Source: Prosapia bicincta (taxonomy: Eukaryota > Arthropoda > Insecta > Hemiptera > Cercopidae). Taken from it: a stretch of DNA of 64,000 nucleotides. The notes beneath the pieces were generated by a model, which did not search any database, was not told where the DNA came from, and saw only the letters and a list, made by a program, of their open reading frames with translations. Positions 34,669 through 46,359 of this stretch are shown here, in pieces. The DNA is taken from assembly GCA_036971475.1 (NCBI GenBank), contig JBAIZL010000008.1:6925501-6989500 (forward strand), read 5' to 3'. A program made the position numbers and the translations under genes. Each line of letters begins with the position of its first letter. Position 1 is the first letter of the stretch.

Positions 34669-35696
34669 CTGTAAAATTTTAAATTTTATAAAATGACACA
34701 ATATATTATCAGAATTTACAAGGATGTTTACAGAAAATATATGTCAAGACCATAAACAAACATTTTATTAAAACAAAGAATCAGGATTAACGCAAATTTA
34801 ATAATCGTAAAATAAATTATTCCACTAATGCCGTATTGATTTGTATTTTAATCAGGAAGTAAATAGAAACATAACATTCAGATTATTTAATCACAGCAAG
34901 ATCACAAAACTACTAAATTTAACACATGTATTGTAATAAATTAAAATAAGAAGATAAACTAGCAAAAAAGAAGACTACATGCCCTATTTTGTAGCAGACT
35001 AGGAGATTTATCCTTCAGTTTGTGACAGACTGTTTTTCTAAATAACAATTATTATTTTGTATTAGACAAGACAGCCAAGTCCAATAAATAGTAAACAAAT
35101 TCTATTAACCTTTCTTAGTTTGTTTCTAAGGACATTTATTCTCAATAAGTTTCTATGTTTTCCCTTCTTAAGTGGTTTACTATTTTCTTAGTTCTTTTTT
35201 ATGTACATTACTAATACTCCTTGTTCAGAAGGAATTAAGCAATCAAAACGGCATTCTCTGTTCTATTTCTATTAGTAAATTAAATGTGCACTGAATCATT
35301 TGTGTTTAATTGAGCTACGAATGTTAGAAAATGGTGCACAATTATCACAAAACTTCTTAATAAACTATATTATTTTTACTTCCATTGGTTGATAAAATAA
35401 ATACACTTGAAAATGAACCTATGCTACAGAAGACAACATCTTAGTAAAACCACAACCTTCCCTTAAATCTATGACATCAAATTTCAAAGGTCGCTCTTGC
35501 AATATATTAACTGCCTTATCATACAAAACTTTTACAGCGAAGAAGGATAATCTGAAGCTATTATTGTTGTGTACGGGACAAAAACAGATTCCCTTTTGTA
35601 ATTACTAACAATAATGTAATATCTTATTTATTAACAGGCAGTTACATTTAAGTGGGTTTTAATATATAGTTTAGGAGGTAAAAGATTTCTTAGTAG
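34669..35696. other. PPAT intron sequence, nothing recognised
   Basis: AT-rich intron from the exon 8 acceptor to the TA target site of the DD41D mariner. No domain or repeat was recognised. Confidence 0.5.
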
Positions 35697-35698
35697 TA

Positions 35699-36862
35699 CA
35701 GGGTGCGGCAGCATAACTTCCTTTTTTGAAAACTCAATAAAAACTATTGTATGCATCTGAAAATATTTATTTATTTTTTATAATGTAGGTACATGTCTAA
35801 AGTTTTTATTTACATTGTTCTGAAGATCAAATCTGTTAGGTGACGTCCCTCATTCTCCATACATTGCGTAAACCGATTTCTGGCGTTTGTCATGACTCTT
35901 GTTAGCGTAGCAGGTGTTATGTTGGCAATTTCTTCTTGGATGTTGGTCTTCAAATCTTGTAGAGTTCTTGGACGGTTCACATAAACACGGGATTTCAAAA
36001 AACCCCATAAAAAAAAATCACAAGGGGACAGATCGGGAGAGCGTGTCGGCCATTCCAAATCGCCTCTATTGAGATAAGGCGCTCTGGAAAGTGTTCCCTT
36101 AAAACAGCCATCGATGCTCTTGAAGTGTGTGCTGTTGCACCGTCTTGTTGGAACCAAGTGTCCCCCAAATCCAACTCTTCTAGCCGTGAGAAAAAAAAAT
36201 TCTGTAGCATGTTTACATACCGGTCCGAATTCTCTGTCACTGTAACCTCATTTTCCTCAAAAAACCAGGGACCAATAATTCTAGCTAAGGAAATTGCACA
36301 CCACACTGTGACTTTGGGTAAATGCAAAGGCCTTTGATGCAATTCTCGAGGGTTGTTGTCAGCCCAGTAGCGCATGTTTTGTTTGTTAACCGACCCACAC
36401 AAATGAAAATGGGCTTCATCGCTAAAAAAAACAATAGCACCCTCGGAAACGACATCAAGAAGAAGCTCACACCCGTTCATCCGAGAATTGAAGTCACGTT
36501 CTGAAAGTTCCTGCACTATCGCCATCTTATAGGGATGAAAATGAAGATCATCACGAAGAACTCTTCTCACAGAACGATTGGATAGTCCAAGGGCAGATGC
36601 GTGTTTGCGCACAGAACGCCGTGGTGATTGCAACATTGACGCTCTCACTGCTTCAATGTTCTCAGGTGATCTAACGGGCCGAGGGACTCCAGTTCTTAGT
36701 TTTGTCGCACTTGCAGTTTGTCTGAATGTAGTGACTCATGTAACAATTGATTTGCGGTCTGGGACAGGAGCCAACGGGGCTAAATTAAAGCGATTCCGAA
36801 ATGCGTGCTGTGTTGCAATAACCGGAGCATTTAAAAAAAGGAAGTTATGCTGCCGCACCCTG
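35699..36862 (-). mobile_element. Mariner-like (DD41D) element
   Basis: 1164 bp flanked by TA (35697-35698, 36863-36864). Its ends are near-perfect inverted repeats: CAGGGTGCGGCAGCATAACT on the left and the reverse complement of the right end (AGTTATGCTGCCGCACCCTG). It is inserted in the 10.2-kb PPAT intron. Confidence 0.95.
35810..36830 (-). pseudogene. DD41D mariner-like transposase pseudogene
   Basis: Minus-strand coding. An N-terminal part (AFRNRFNLAPLAPVPDRKSI) contains a TGA. It is followed by an HTH region (RRSVRKHASALGLSNRSVRR), the first Asp in FFSDEAHFHLCG (about 36425), the second in WFQQDGATAHTSR (about 36145), and the third in RSPDLSPCDFFLWG (about 36010). A one-base frameshift at about 36080 separates the last two blocks. 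Across it the spacing between the second and third Asp is 41 residues, hence DD41D. The C terminus ends at DLIFRTM with the stop at 35810. Inactive because of the frameshift and the stop. Confidence 0.88.
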
Positions 36863-36864
36863 TA

Positions 36865-37450
36865 TAACTGATGCCTCCATTTTCAATTAAGTCTATGAGA
36901 TGAAGATCCTGGAGGGCAATGAATTCAATAATTCTACACGAAATTGCAAGGCATTCTCTAAATTTACCACTGTGTTAATGAATCTATATGCCATTTCTTA
37001 TGCTTCAAATAATTAACAGAATATGTCTAGGCAGCAATGTCATTTTTAAAGATGACCCTTAAAGCCTAATTGTAAATAGCTCTCAGTGTCTTTTAAAGGC
37101 GGTATTTTAGTGTTACTAATTACTTTTTGTATAGTGTGCTCAACTAAAGTTACCCAATTATCTCTATAAGAATCATTATTGTAATATGGATGCTTCAGTT
37201 TGTAAGTTCGTCTATGTTAACATTTTAAATCTACATTGTGAAACAACAACAATATTCAAATCAATGTTTGGTTCAACACGGACCACAAGTTGTAATGGTT
37301 TGCATAGTAACAGACATACTAAGACTGTATATAATGAATAAATAATTTGTAACAGATAGAAGACACAATATGGAAGAACCTAGTTTCTAGGTCTTGCCTA
37401 TCAAATAGTTTTAAACATATTCTTAAAACTATATATATAAAACTTGTCCA
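36865..37450. other. PPAT intron sequence, nothing recognised
   Basis: AT-rich intron between the mariner and the PLE-2 remnant. Nothing was recognised. Confidence 0.5.
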
Positions 37451-37454
37451 CTAT

Positions 37455-38470
37455 TTTTTCATTGGACTAACTTTATAAAGCTATTATTGTTAAATGTAAA
37501 CAATTGTTCCACCACTAAGTGGATACATATACTACACTTAACCCTATACTAAATACACATAACATTTCACTATGGACAAGATACGTAGACGATATACTTC
37601 TAATACATCAACCTACCATTCACAACGAACACATCATAATACTAAACAAATTAAACACATAAAACGAAAACATACAATTCACCGTCGATACTGAAACAAA
37701 CAGAACAATTAACTATCTTGACATTACATTAAATATAAATAATAATAAAATAGGAGCTACAGTACACAGGAAACCTACTTCCAACAACACCACAATACAA
37801 TACAAATCTAACCACCCCTGGATACACAAAGTTAACACTTACAGTAACATGATAAATAAAGCAATAAAATGCTCACTAGATAACAAACAAAAATTAAATG
37901 AAGAGTTAGATAACATTGCAAAAATAGCAATCGAAAATGGATACGACAAACACCTTATAAAAAAGATATTTAATAGACTTACAAAAAAAACCTAACCTGA
38001 ACATGCTACAACCAGAACACAAAAACAAAAATAAAAAAACCTACCTAAAATATAATTACACCAACAAAATAGAAAAACTAACAAATGTATACAACAAAGA
38101 ACAATCCACACCAATATACAAACCAAACAACAAAATAATAACATATCTTAATAACAGAAACCAAATAAATACAGGAAAACATAACGTACCTAGAATCTAC
38201 AAAATTACCTGAAACGACTGCAACTCATTTTACATAGGAAAAACAACTAGATAATTTAAAATGTTTTCTAGAATACCTAATATCACACAAACATAATATA
38301 ATAAGTTATGAAAATAGTCTAATTGTACTTGAAATAAATAATAATCCAATAGAACTCAACTCAAGAGAAAAATACCACATTTATAGGAACAAACACAATA
38401 ACCTAGTTAACCGACAGGATATGCAGACGACGCACTCTTCAAAAGTATCATACACACAACAAAACGTATC
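37455..38470 (+). mobile_element. PLE-2 copy 2 remnant
   Basis: Begins with a PLE-2 terminal-like segment (ttcattggactaactttata ... ccaccactaagtgg) joined directly to coding sequence of the RT palm. It continues to the GIY-YIG region and fades out at about 38470. Confidence 0.75.
37530..38440 (+). pseudogene. PLE-2 RT palm to GIY-YIG pseudogene
   Basis: Encodes SLWTRYVDDILLI with the catalytic YVDD at about 37583. ETNRTINYLDITLNINNN, VHRKPTSNN and SNHPWIHKVNTYSNMINKAI follow, then a degraded GIY-YIG block (RIYKIT-NDCNSFYIGKTTR, about 38190-38250). Several stops and frameshifts are present (for example at about 37660, 37995 and 38210). It overlaps and extends the PLE-2 sequence at 3161-3893 towards the N terminus. 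Confidence 0.8.
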
Positions 38471-38807
38471 AAATTTTTTATCATTTCAACTAAATTTTTA
38501 AAAAATATTTCTGAAATTATACTTGACAAAGGTGATCTCGTAACCAGTCCATCTTCTTGTTTGTAAAATTTACCATTATATGAAAAATAATTTTGATCAA
38601 ATATTGTTAAGAGTTTGTATAATTTCCAATATTAATCTTTTTACTTAAACATCAATAACCCTTGCAACAAATATTTAAACAAGCTTGATGCACATTTTGC
38701 TTAACACAGTTAGCATTATCAAAAGATTACAAAAATATTATGATGATGCTAAGTGTTAGCAAAATGTACATCAAGGTTGAAAAGTCCCGACTATCGCCTA
38801 TTTAATT

Positions 38808-40241
38808 TACCTGGTTAATAACCTTCATAAGCCGGAAACTGTCTAACGCGGAAGCGGAATAAGCAAAAGGATGAGTGATATGTATTTACTACGTCTTAGT
38901 TCTGCATAAGTCGGAAAATCTGATCATATACATGCTGTAAAATATAAAGTTACAATGACTTCCGTTTAGATAAAATACAGTTTATAATATATTTTTTTAC
39001 CATAACAAAATTCACAGATAGGTCTGCTTAATTGTAACGGATCGTATTTATTTCTAAGAACTCTGTAACAACGTTAAGGATTGCTGATATGCACAAGATA
39101 ACGCAATGGTATACAAACATCCATAATTTACAATAGGCTATGTGTCAGCACTCGTTTCCTTCAAGATAACGCAATGAATGGTTTACAAACATCTACAGCC
39201 AGACATATTGATGTCATATTGATTGACATATTGAAAGGAGAGAGACCTCTTCATTCTAAAAGGCAAAAAACATGCACAAATAGAAGAAATTGAAGACGGA
39301 CCAGTCGTAGAAAACAAAATAAAAACATTTGGCGAGGCTTTAATGAAAATTTGTGAGTTAGAAGATTTCGCGGTACGTATTAACAACCCAGGAATGCGTC
39401 ACCATTTGTTACAACTAAAAACAATAACTGAAACACAAGCAAGTAAAACTAACCTTTTAAAACAAAAGTCAATGATAGATTTTTTCAAGCCTACTTAATT
39501 TTCTTTTATTTTTACGTAAGCCTACTATGTACAGTATTTAGCCTAAATACAGTAAGAGGAAAAATATAGTTTTTAATAAATTGCATCATCAATTCGTAAA
39601 TTTTGTTGACAACTGTATAAGTGTTTTAGTTTTCTATTAAAAATGTTTTGTGGAGAAGGATAAAAGGATGCTGCATTAAAAGGTAAGATTTTTATTATGT
39701 AATGTAGGTTTTAACATTTTCTGTAGTGTGCATAGGCAACACCACCTAGAAAACAAGGTTTGCGAGTTGTGACGTCACAGGGCACAGGCTACGGGCTGTC
39801 ATTAGGCAATCAAGATAACCGATATTACTGTTGAATGACTTTTATTTAGACGTTAAAATGTGATAGTTTTCTCTTGATTTAAATACACTTGCTTTATATG
39901 TTAAAGTGTTATCTGTGTAGGAAATAAACAGTCAGTACTTAATCGGAAATAAATAATTTAATTAAATACTGTAGTAGAAAAAATGTAGAAACGATGACAA
40001 TTAATTGCCCGTTATCTATGTGGTCTTGGTACAGCGCCATACAGCTGATCAGTAGAAATAATAGTCTTATAGCTAAGAATCCCCACGGCCTACCCTCACC
40101 CCAACGCTAAAAATAGACTCTACAAATGTTTTGTGATGGTATTACCATCATACAGTACACTATTACTGTATAAGCCTGAAACCTGCCTTAGACGGAAAAA
40201 ATGCCGGTCCCAATGGATTCCGGCGTAAACAGGTTTCACTG
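38808..40241 (+). mobile_element. Second Tigger/pogo-type remnant (Tigger-b)
   Basis: The right end ...acaggtttcactg|TA (40228-40243) is a Tigger-type terminus (CAGTGAAACCTG reversed). The left end near 38808 (acctggttaataaccttcat ... ccggaaactgtctaacgcgg) resembles the usual inner part of such ends but is decayed. Between them is a transposase C-terminal remnant. Confidence 0.65.
39262..39498 (+). pseudogene. Tigger-b transposase C-terminal fragment
   Basis: 79 codons open in one frame, ending LLKQKSMIDFFKPT and TAA. The sequence (GKKHAQIEEIEDGPVVENKI ... ALMKICELEDFAVRINNPGM) is the acidic, helical tail that pogo/Tigger transposases carry after the DDE domain. The catalytic domain is not recognisable upstream. 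Confidence 0.6.
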
Positions 40242-40358
40242 TATTAGATATCCATATTCAATATTTTTCATAGGGTCTACTCTGTATAGGCTATTATGAT
40301 ATGTTATCTAATGCTTATGAAAACTTATAGTCACAATCTTTTTTAAAATTCTATAGAT

Positions 40359-40374
40359 TATTTACTAATATTAT
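40359..40374 (+). repeat. Left target-site duplication of the ingi/I-like LINE
   Basis: TATTTACTAATATTAT, repeated exactly at 44635-44650. Confidence 0.97.
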
Positions 40375-40468
40375 CCCCCTCGTGGACACTCACCTTGACG
40401 CGGTGAGGGGGCTTAAACTTGGAATTCCATTAGCTTAAGCAAACCCAAGTGAACTAAGAGGTGTCCAC
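40375..40468 (+). ncRNA. Candidate HDV-like self-cleaving ribozyme
   Basis: Helices visible by eye: P1 40375-40380 with 40406-40411 (CCCCCT/AGGGGG); P2 40382-40389 with 40461-40468 (GTGGACAC/GTGTCCAC, 8 bp); P3 40391-40394 with 40402-40405 (CACC/GGTG) closing the 7-nt loop TTGACGC; P4 40417-40422 with 40445-40450 (ACTTGG/CCAAGT). J4/2 contains CTAAG, with C40454 at the position of the catalytic cytosine of the HDV ribozyme. The helix order P1-P2-P3-P3'-P1'-P4-P4'-P2' is the nested double pseudoknot. Predicted cleavage is 5' of C40375, the exact element start. P1.1 pairs are not obvious. Confidence 0.8.
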
Positions 40469-40521
40469 AGAAGCTGCATAAGATCACTGCAGCCCCCTAA
40501 TACATACACAAATATGGCAGA

Positions 40522-43500
40522 ATGAATCAGAGAGTAAAACATTCTGGAGTATTAGTCCCCCAATCGGATCTCCGGGTGGGGACTGCTTTCTGTTATAATA
40601 AGCAAAGAAATAATCATCCTGATCGTCTTAAAGTAAACATCTGGAATATCAAGGACGAGCACATTGAATGTGTAAGAGAATTATATGGAATAGATAGAAA
40701 TATTATTATGAGAAATCGAGGAGTGGGAAAAAACAAAAGAATCGAATTATGGTGTCATAGCAGAAAGCAGGCAGTAGAAATGCATATCCAAATGAAGAAA
40801 AAGTCAAAAGATGAGAAGATGAAACAACATATATCATTGGGTACAAACTTTAATGAACGTGAGAGAAAAACAAAAGACCTGCATAATTCACACATTAAAT
40901 ATCAATCTCAGAAATTTTTGCACTGGAATGCCCGCTCCTTGATGAATAAAATAGAAGAGTTGAAACAAGAATTGGATTTGAGTAATGCTAAGGTTATATG
41001 TGTTCAAGAGGCATGGTTGCCTGTAGACGAAAAGCGGCACCCTCGTTTCAAGAATTTTAATATTTTTAACAATTCACGAGCAAATGGCAGAGGTGGTGGT
41101 GTCATAACTTTGATACATAAATCTATAGTTGTTAGAAGTCATCAATCTATCACCACCACAAATATGGAAGCACTTAGCTGTGACATAACTATTAACCAAG
41201 ATGTTAATATAAGAGTAGTCAACGTATATATTCCTAATCAATTAGTAACTGATGAGGAACTTCAAAAATTACTGATTTCAGATAAATGTCTCCTTATCAT
41301 GGGTGATTTTTAATGCTAGATATGGCTCTTGGAATAAAGGAAATGACAACAGGAATGGCCTAATAGTTTACGAATGGATTGTGAACTCCAATTTGGTACT
41401 TGTAAACAAAAACAAGGAACCAACATACCAGTCACCAAGTACAGGATCATTGAGTACATTGGACCTTACCCTGTCTTCTCCAGATCTGTTAGACATAATC
41501 AGTAATTGGTATGTGGGTAAAGATCTAATTAGTGACCACTTCCCAGTATATTTTAATATCGACAGTAAAGAGGGAAATGTTAATGCACATAGAGTTATTA
41601 CTACGCAACATAAAATAAAAGATGCAAATTGGCTCCTATTTAGACATCTTACTAATAACACAGTAAACTGCACAGAAAGTAATACAGAAAACATTGTACA
41701 GAAACTAATGATTGCTGCCTCGGAAAGTATCCCTAGCATTAAGGTAAATAAAAATAAACAAAAGCCTAGTAACATTTGGTGGAATAAGAGAATATCCCTC
41801 CTTAGATTAGAAAGACAAAAAGCCAGAAAAATGTGGAAGAAATTTAGAACACCCGAAAATAGAAGCAAATACAACCAGGCATCGGCTAAATGTAAGAGAG
41901 CTATAAAAGAGGCTAAAAGGACCTCTTGGCATGACTTCATAGGTAGCATCAACTCAAACACACCTTGCTCAGCTGTATGGAAAAGATTTAAAGCAATTCA
42001 GGGAAAACCTGATAATAAAATCTATCAGATCACAAATCCGGATGGGATCATAACTACTAATGATAATGACATTGCTAATGTATTCAACAAATTATATGTC
42101 AAAAAGTCAGGTATTGAGGAAAATTGGCCGACTCATCTGAAGAATGAGAAAAAGAGCTTTCTTACAACTTTGAATGAAGCAATTTCCCAAACAGATATCT
42201 GTGATAAACCTTTCACAGAAACTGAAATGAAGGCTGCAGTAGCACAATTGAAGTCATCTACGCCAGGAGAAGATAACATTCATAATTTAATGTTACAGCA
42301 TTGTTCTGAGTCATTTATGGAAGAAATAAGATGCAATTTTACACAAATCTGGGAGACAGGTAACATACCACAAAAATGGAAACAGGCTATAATTATTCCA
42401 CTTGTAAAACCAAGAAAATCTCCTGAACTTGCTTCTTCTTACAGGCCTATAGCCTTGACATCATGTCTCGGTAAACTTTTGGAGAGACTGGTTAATAACT
42501 GCTTAACTTGGAGGCTTGAAAATTATAATCTGCTGGGTTCATGTCTTTTCGGGTTCAGACCTAAACGAAGCACCTGTGATGCTTTACTAAACTTTACAGA
42601 AAGTATATATACCGGATTCTCAAACAAAATGTGTACATCAGCGGTGTTCATCGATTTCGAAGCAGCCTTTGATAAGGTCTCACGCATATCTATTATTTCG
42701 CAGTGTATGGAAATCGGTTTAAAAGGGAGGATATTGAAATACATTGTAGACTTCCTTAAGGATAGGAAAATTAAAACTAAGATCAATGATACCTACTCTG
42801 AAGAAGAATGTACTCTAAACGGAATACCACAGGGGTCAGTCATTAGTCCTACTCTTTTTAACATAATGATGCAAAATTTAGGGAATATAGACCTTCCAGG
42901 CATCGGCATGGCTATTTTTGCAGATGATGTCACTATCTGGGCCACTGATAAAGACCCAACTGCTTCTACTCACCAACTGGAAAAGGCACTTAACAAAATC
43001 TCTGAGTGGTCTGAAAAATGGGGACTAACCATTTCAATATCAAAAACTGAAGTATGCTTCTTCTCCAGGCGATACTTGCACACAAACTATAAACCAGTTA
43101 TAAACTTAAATGGAAACGTACTGCGGCATAACCCAAATCCTGTACTTCTGGGTATTAAACTGGATCCAAAACTACTGTGGAAAGAACATGTCCATTTCAT
43201 AGCGGACAAATGTGCAAATAGAATAAAAGCGTTGAAAGTTATAGCCAGCAGGGCATGGGGAGCAGATACATATATATTAAGGAATTTTTATTTGTCCTTT
43301 GTAAGATCAAAAATCATGTATTGTTGTGAAGTTTGGGGTGGAACAGCTGAAACTCATATTCGAAAATTACAAATATTACAGAACTCATCTCTGAGGATTT
43401 GTTTGGGTTGTCCAAAAACCACAAGTATACAGTCTATGGAAATTGAACTGTCAGTCATGTCCTTTGACTTATATATAAAAAACAGAATGTGGAAGAAACA

Positions 43501-44527
43501 TTTTCAGATGAAGGCAATTTCGCTTAACACTCTTTTTAACATTGCATTGTTAACTAACATCCGACAGTCACTGTTCTACCATCATAACAAACCCTGCGAA
43601 TCATTAAACACAATGGAATCAGGAAAAATTCCAGTTGTTTTGGAACAACAACCCTGGCTTCGAATCCCAATAAAAACCAATCTTGAAATTCCTGGTTCAC
43701 TCACAAAAGAAGATTCACCTCACCTACTAAAATCTGTCGCTATGGAATTGATAAACACCACATATAACAACTTTGTAAAAATCTACACAGATGGTTCCGT
43801 TGATAAAGAGAACCATAGGGGAGGTGCAGCTTTTCATTGTCCAGAATTAAACGAGGATTACTATGTGCCCTGCGATTCCTCTTCAAGCATGAATGCTGAA
43901 TTGATGGCCTTAAATGCTGCTTTGGTTTTTAGCAATACTATGGATGAACAGAACATCTGCATCCTCACCGATTCCAGGTCGGCCCTTCAAGTACAGCACA
44001 CTACAGACTACCATTTTCGAACATCTGAAATAACTAAATTGTTAAAAAACTTAAAACAGAAAAATATTGTATTTCAATGGATCCCCAGTCATTGTGGTGT
44101 TCCTGGGAATGAGGAAGCTGACAGATCTGCCAAGGAGTCTTGCAACTTGTTTCCATCTCCTGAAAGTTGTTACTCCTTAACTAATTGCAAAGAGGCAGTT
44201 GATAAAGAATCTCACATCTGTTGGAGAAAGTAATGGAGAGAATGCAATACTGGGCGCGAATATTATTCATTACAAAAACAACCTAATGATCCAAAGATCT
44301 TCAAGTCATTATCACGTTCAGTGGCATCTTTTGCGGCACGAGCTCGTATGGGACACATTGTCACCAATACATATTTGAAAAGGTTTCATATTACTAACGA
44401 CTCTATCTGTGGAGTGTGCAAGCAAGAAGAGGAAACATTAGAGCACATACTTTTGAAGTGTCCTGTAACAGCAGCAACAAGGAGTCCCTTGATAAAGCAT
44501 CTAGGACGGGAATGTACCCAGGACTGA
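40522..44527 (+). pseudogene. ingi/I-like ORF: endonuclease, reverse transcriptase, RNase H
   Basis: ATG at 40522. The order is a ~130-residue basic N-terminal region, then an APE-type endonuclease (FLHWNARSLMNKI, VQEAWL, MGDFNAR, SDHFPV), RT (SYRPIALTSCLGKLLERL, FIDFEAAFDKVSR, GIPQGSVISPTLFN, FADDV at about 42917), and RNase H (IYTDGSVDKENHRGGAA, MNAELMALNAAL, LTDSRSAL, WIPSHCGVPGNEEAD). The C-terminal motif is CGVC-(8)-H-ILLK-C. Two lesions only: an extra T in the T-run at 41307-41311, inside the GDFN endonuclease motif, and an in-frame TAA at 44231-44233 after the RNase H. The frame otherwise runs to 44527. Both lesions inactivate this copy, but their small number implies a young insertion. 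Confidence 0.93.
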
Positions 44528-44634
44528 ATCTCGAAAGAAAGTTGTTTCTGGCCATTGGCAGAGTGTGTGTATAGGAGACATCGAGCCATCGAGGCCAACC
44601 TTGGAAGCTCGTAATAAGAGGTAAGAGGTAAGGG

Positions 44635-44650
44635 TATTTACTAATATTAT
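44635..44650 (+). repeat. Right target-site duplication of the ingi/I-like LINE
   Basis: Exact copy of 40359-40374. Confidence 0.97.
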
Positions 44651-44855
44651 TATGAATTCCTAGGTACTTATTTTTTCAGAGTGAATTGACCTGGGGTCTG
44701 GAAAAGCAGAAAGAAATTTGCTGGAACTACTAAGGTTTAAACCTTTAGGTTACTAGATAAGAGCCCTTCCTAGTAGATTTTCAGCTACCTAAACAATAAT
44801 TTACAAGTAAAATAATTTACTATTCTAAAATAACTCAAGTTACTATGATACAAAC

Positions 44856-45077
44856 CTCTTTTGCCCCTGCATCTCTAAGGAGTTTAATAATTGGACCAAT
44901 TGTGTTCCCTCGTACAATAGAGTCATCAATCAGAATCAACTTCTTGCCTCTAACATTTTCATAAAGGGCTCCAAACTTTTTAGCCACTCCAAGCTGTCGA
45001 AGTCTTGTACTTGGCTGGATGAATGTTCGCCCTACATATCTATTCTTGCACAGCACCTCGGCAAATGGAATTCCAGA
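44856..45077 (-). CDS. PPAT: PPAT coding exon 7
   Basis: 222 bp (74 codons, phase 0 at both ends) between gttgtcacag and gtttgtatc. It encodes [20 protein letters not shown] and [20 protein letters not shown], then [20 protein letters not shown] and [18 protein letters not shown] is the PRPP-binding loop of type I phosphoribosyltransferases and marks the catalytic half of the enzyme. The upstream intron is 1154 bp and the downstream intron 10187 bp. Confidence 0.97.
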
Positions 45078-46231
45078 CTGTGACAACATTGTTCAACCTT
45101 AGAAATAGAAGAGATGAAACCCTTAGAAAATAATATATAATAGATATTAAAAAAATTGAAAAATTATTCTGAATTTTTACAAAATGTGTATAATAGATAC
45201 TAAAAAAATTAAAAATCAAAAGTAATTCTTTAGAAAAATTTTAGGTTTTCTACTGAAATGTATTTTAAACAATGCCTCATAAATGTGTTAAAATGATAAT
45301 TTTTGGTTATATTATAAAAAAATATACCCACACACTTACCTGGTGTTGTAGAAAGAAATGTGCTGTACTGGTAATTTTCGGTTATATCGATATTAAAAAA
45401 AAAATAAATACGGACCCACAAAAACACAATTACCTGGTGTTGTAGACAGAGATAAAAAATACAGAAAAATAATAAAACCTGATATCGAAATATTAAAAAA
45501 ATTGAAAATAAGAGCATTTAATCTTACTTTACAGCACAAAAAGATAGTTTATAAAATCAAGATTTGTTTATAAAATAAAGAGTGTTTTATACATTACAAT
45601 ATAGCTACAAATTATCCAATTATGACAAGTTTGGTTTTAAAAAAATGACTAACAAGAGCTAACCATTTGATAAATTAATGTAAGCAAAAATGGCATCTGT
45701 CTTGTGCATAGCAATACAATAACATATACCAAAATTGAGGCAACGTTAATTCTAAACAAGTTTGATTGTAAGGCCAAAGTTTTTTTTTTTTTAAACAACT
45801 AAATCTATCCTAATTTGAAATTATGACATTTAATGGTAATATATAGCCAATATGTCACCAAAAATATAATAACTTCGGTATTCTACCAGGAAGAGCTTTC
45901 ATTGTAAAGTAGATGCCGGCTTGAGAAATAAATATCTCAGATAACAATAAACCTATTTCCCTTTAAACTCTACTTAGAATATTCTTTGAAAATATTCAGC
46001 TACTGTGTACCAGATGTTGCTTAAAATAAACAAATATACATTCTGCACCAGTATCATGTCGGATGAACTGTCGTGAATTATATATTATCTAATTTGGTCT
46101 AGTACTTATACCATTAAAATTAAATAATAATGTATTCACTATTAAACCCCAACTCCAGTAAATTAAATAAAATGCCTTCATTTCAAGTTAAAATATTTTG
46201 TACTAATACTGTTAATGGTTTGATAGTGTAC
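45078..46231 (-). other. PPAT intron 6, nothing recognised
   Basis: AT-rich intron. Short near-repeats around 45230-45480 ('acctggtgttgtagaaagaa', 'ttttcggttatatcg') look like a degenerate local duplication of about 100 bp. Confidence 0.5.
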
Positions 46232-46359
46232 CTCTCTGGAGAACCCATGTGCAGCAGCAGTTCCAGATTCCGGGACGGAACTGACAATGTCTGCATCCAC
46301 TAAAGCTTCACGAGCCAACATTCTTCCACATTGCATTCGAACAGAATATACCATTTGTC
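46232..46359 (-). CDS. PPAT: PPAT coding exon 6
   Basis: 128 bp between ttttgttatag and gtacact. It completes a Gly codon and encodes [20 protein letters not shown], then [20 protein letters not shown] and [14 protein letters not shown] is the conserved start of the phosphoribosyltransferase fold in PPAT. Confidence 0.96.

Larger units (their letters stand above)
40375..44634 (+). mobile_element. Full-length ingi/I-like non-LTR retrotransposon
   Basis: 4260 bp precisely bounded by a 16-bp direct repeat. It starts CCCCCTCGTGGACACTCACC and ends in a short TAA-containing tail (gtaataagaggtaagaggta). One long ORF encodes endonuclease, RT and RNase H. The 5' 94 nt form a candidate HDV-like ribozyme. 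Clade placement (ingi/Vingi/I group) is inferred from the domain order, the RNase H, the tail and the resemblance of the 5' end to the Pr77 hallmark of trypanosomatid ingi elements. Confidence 0.93.

Noticed and set aside
41368..41961. 197-codon minus frame opposite the LINE ORF
   Set aside because: Antisense of the endonuclease/RT linker with no domain of its own.
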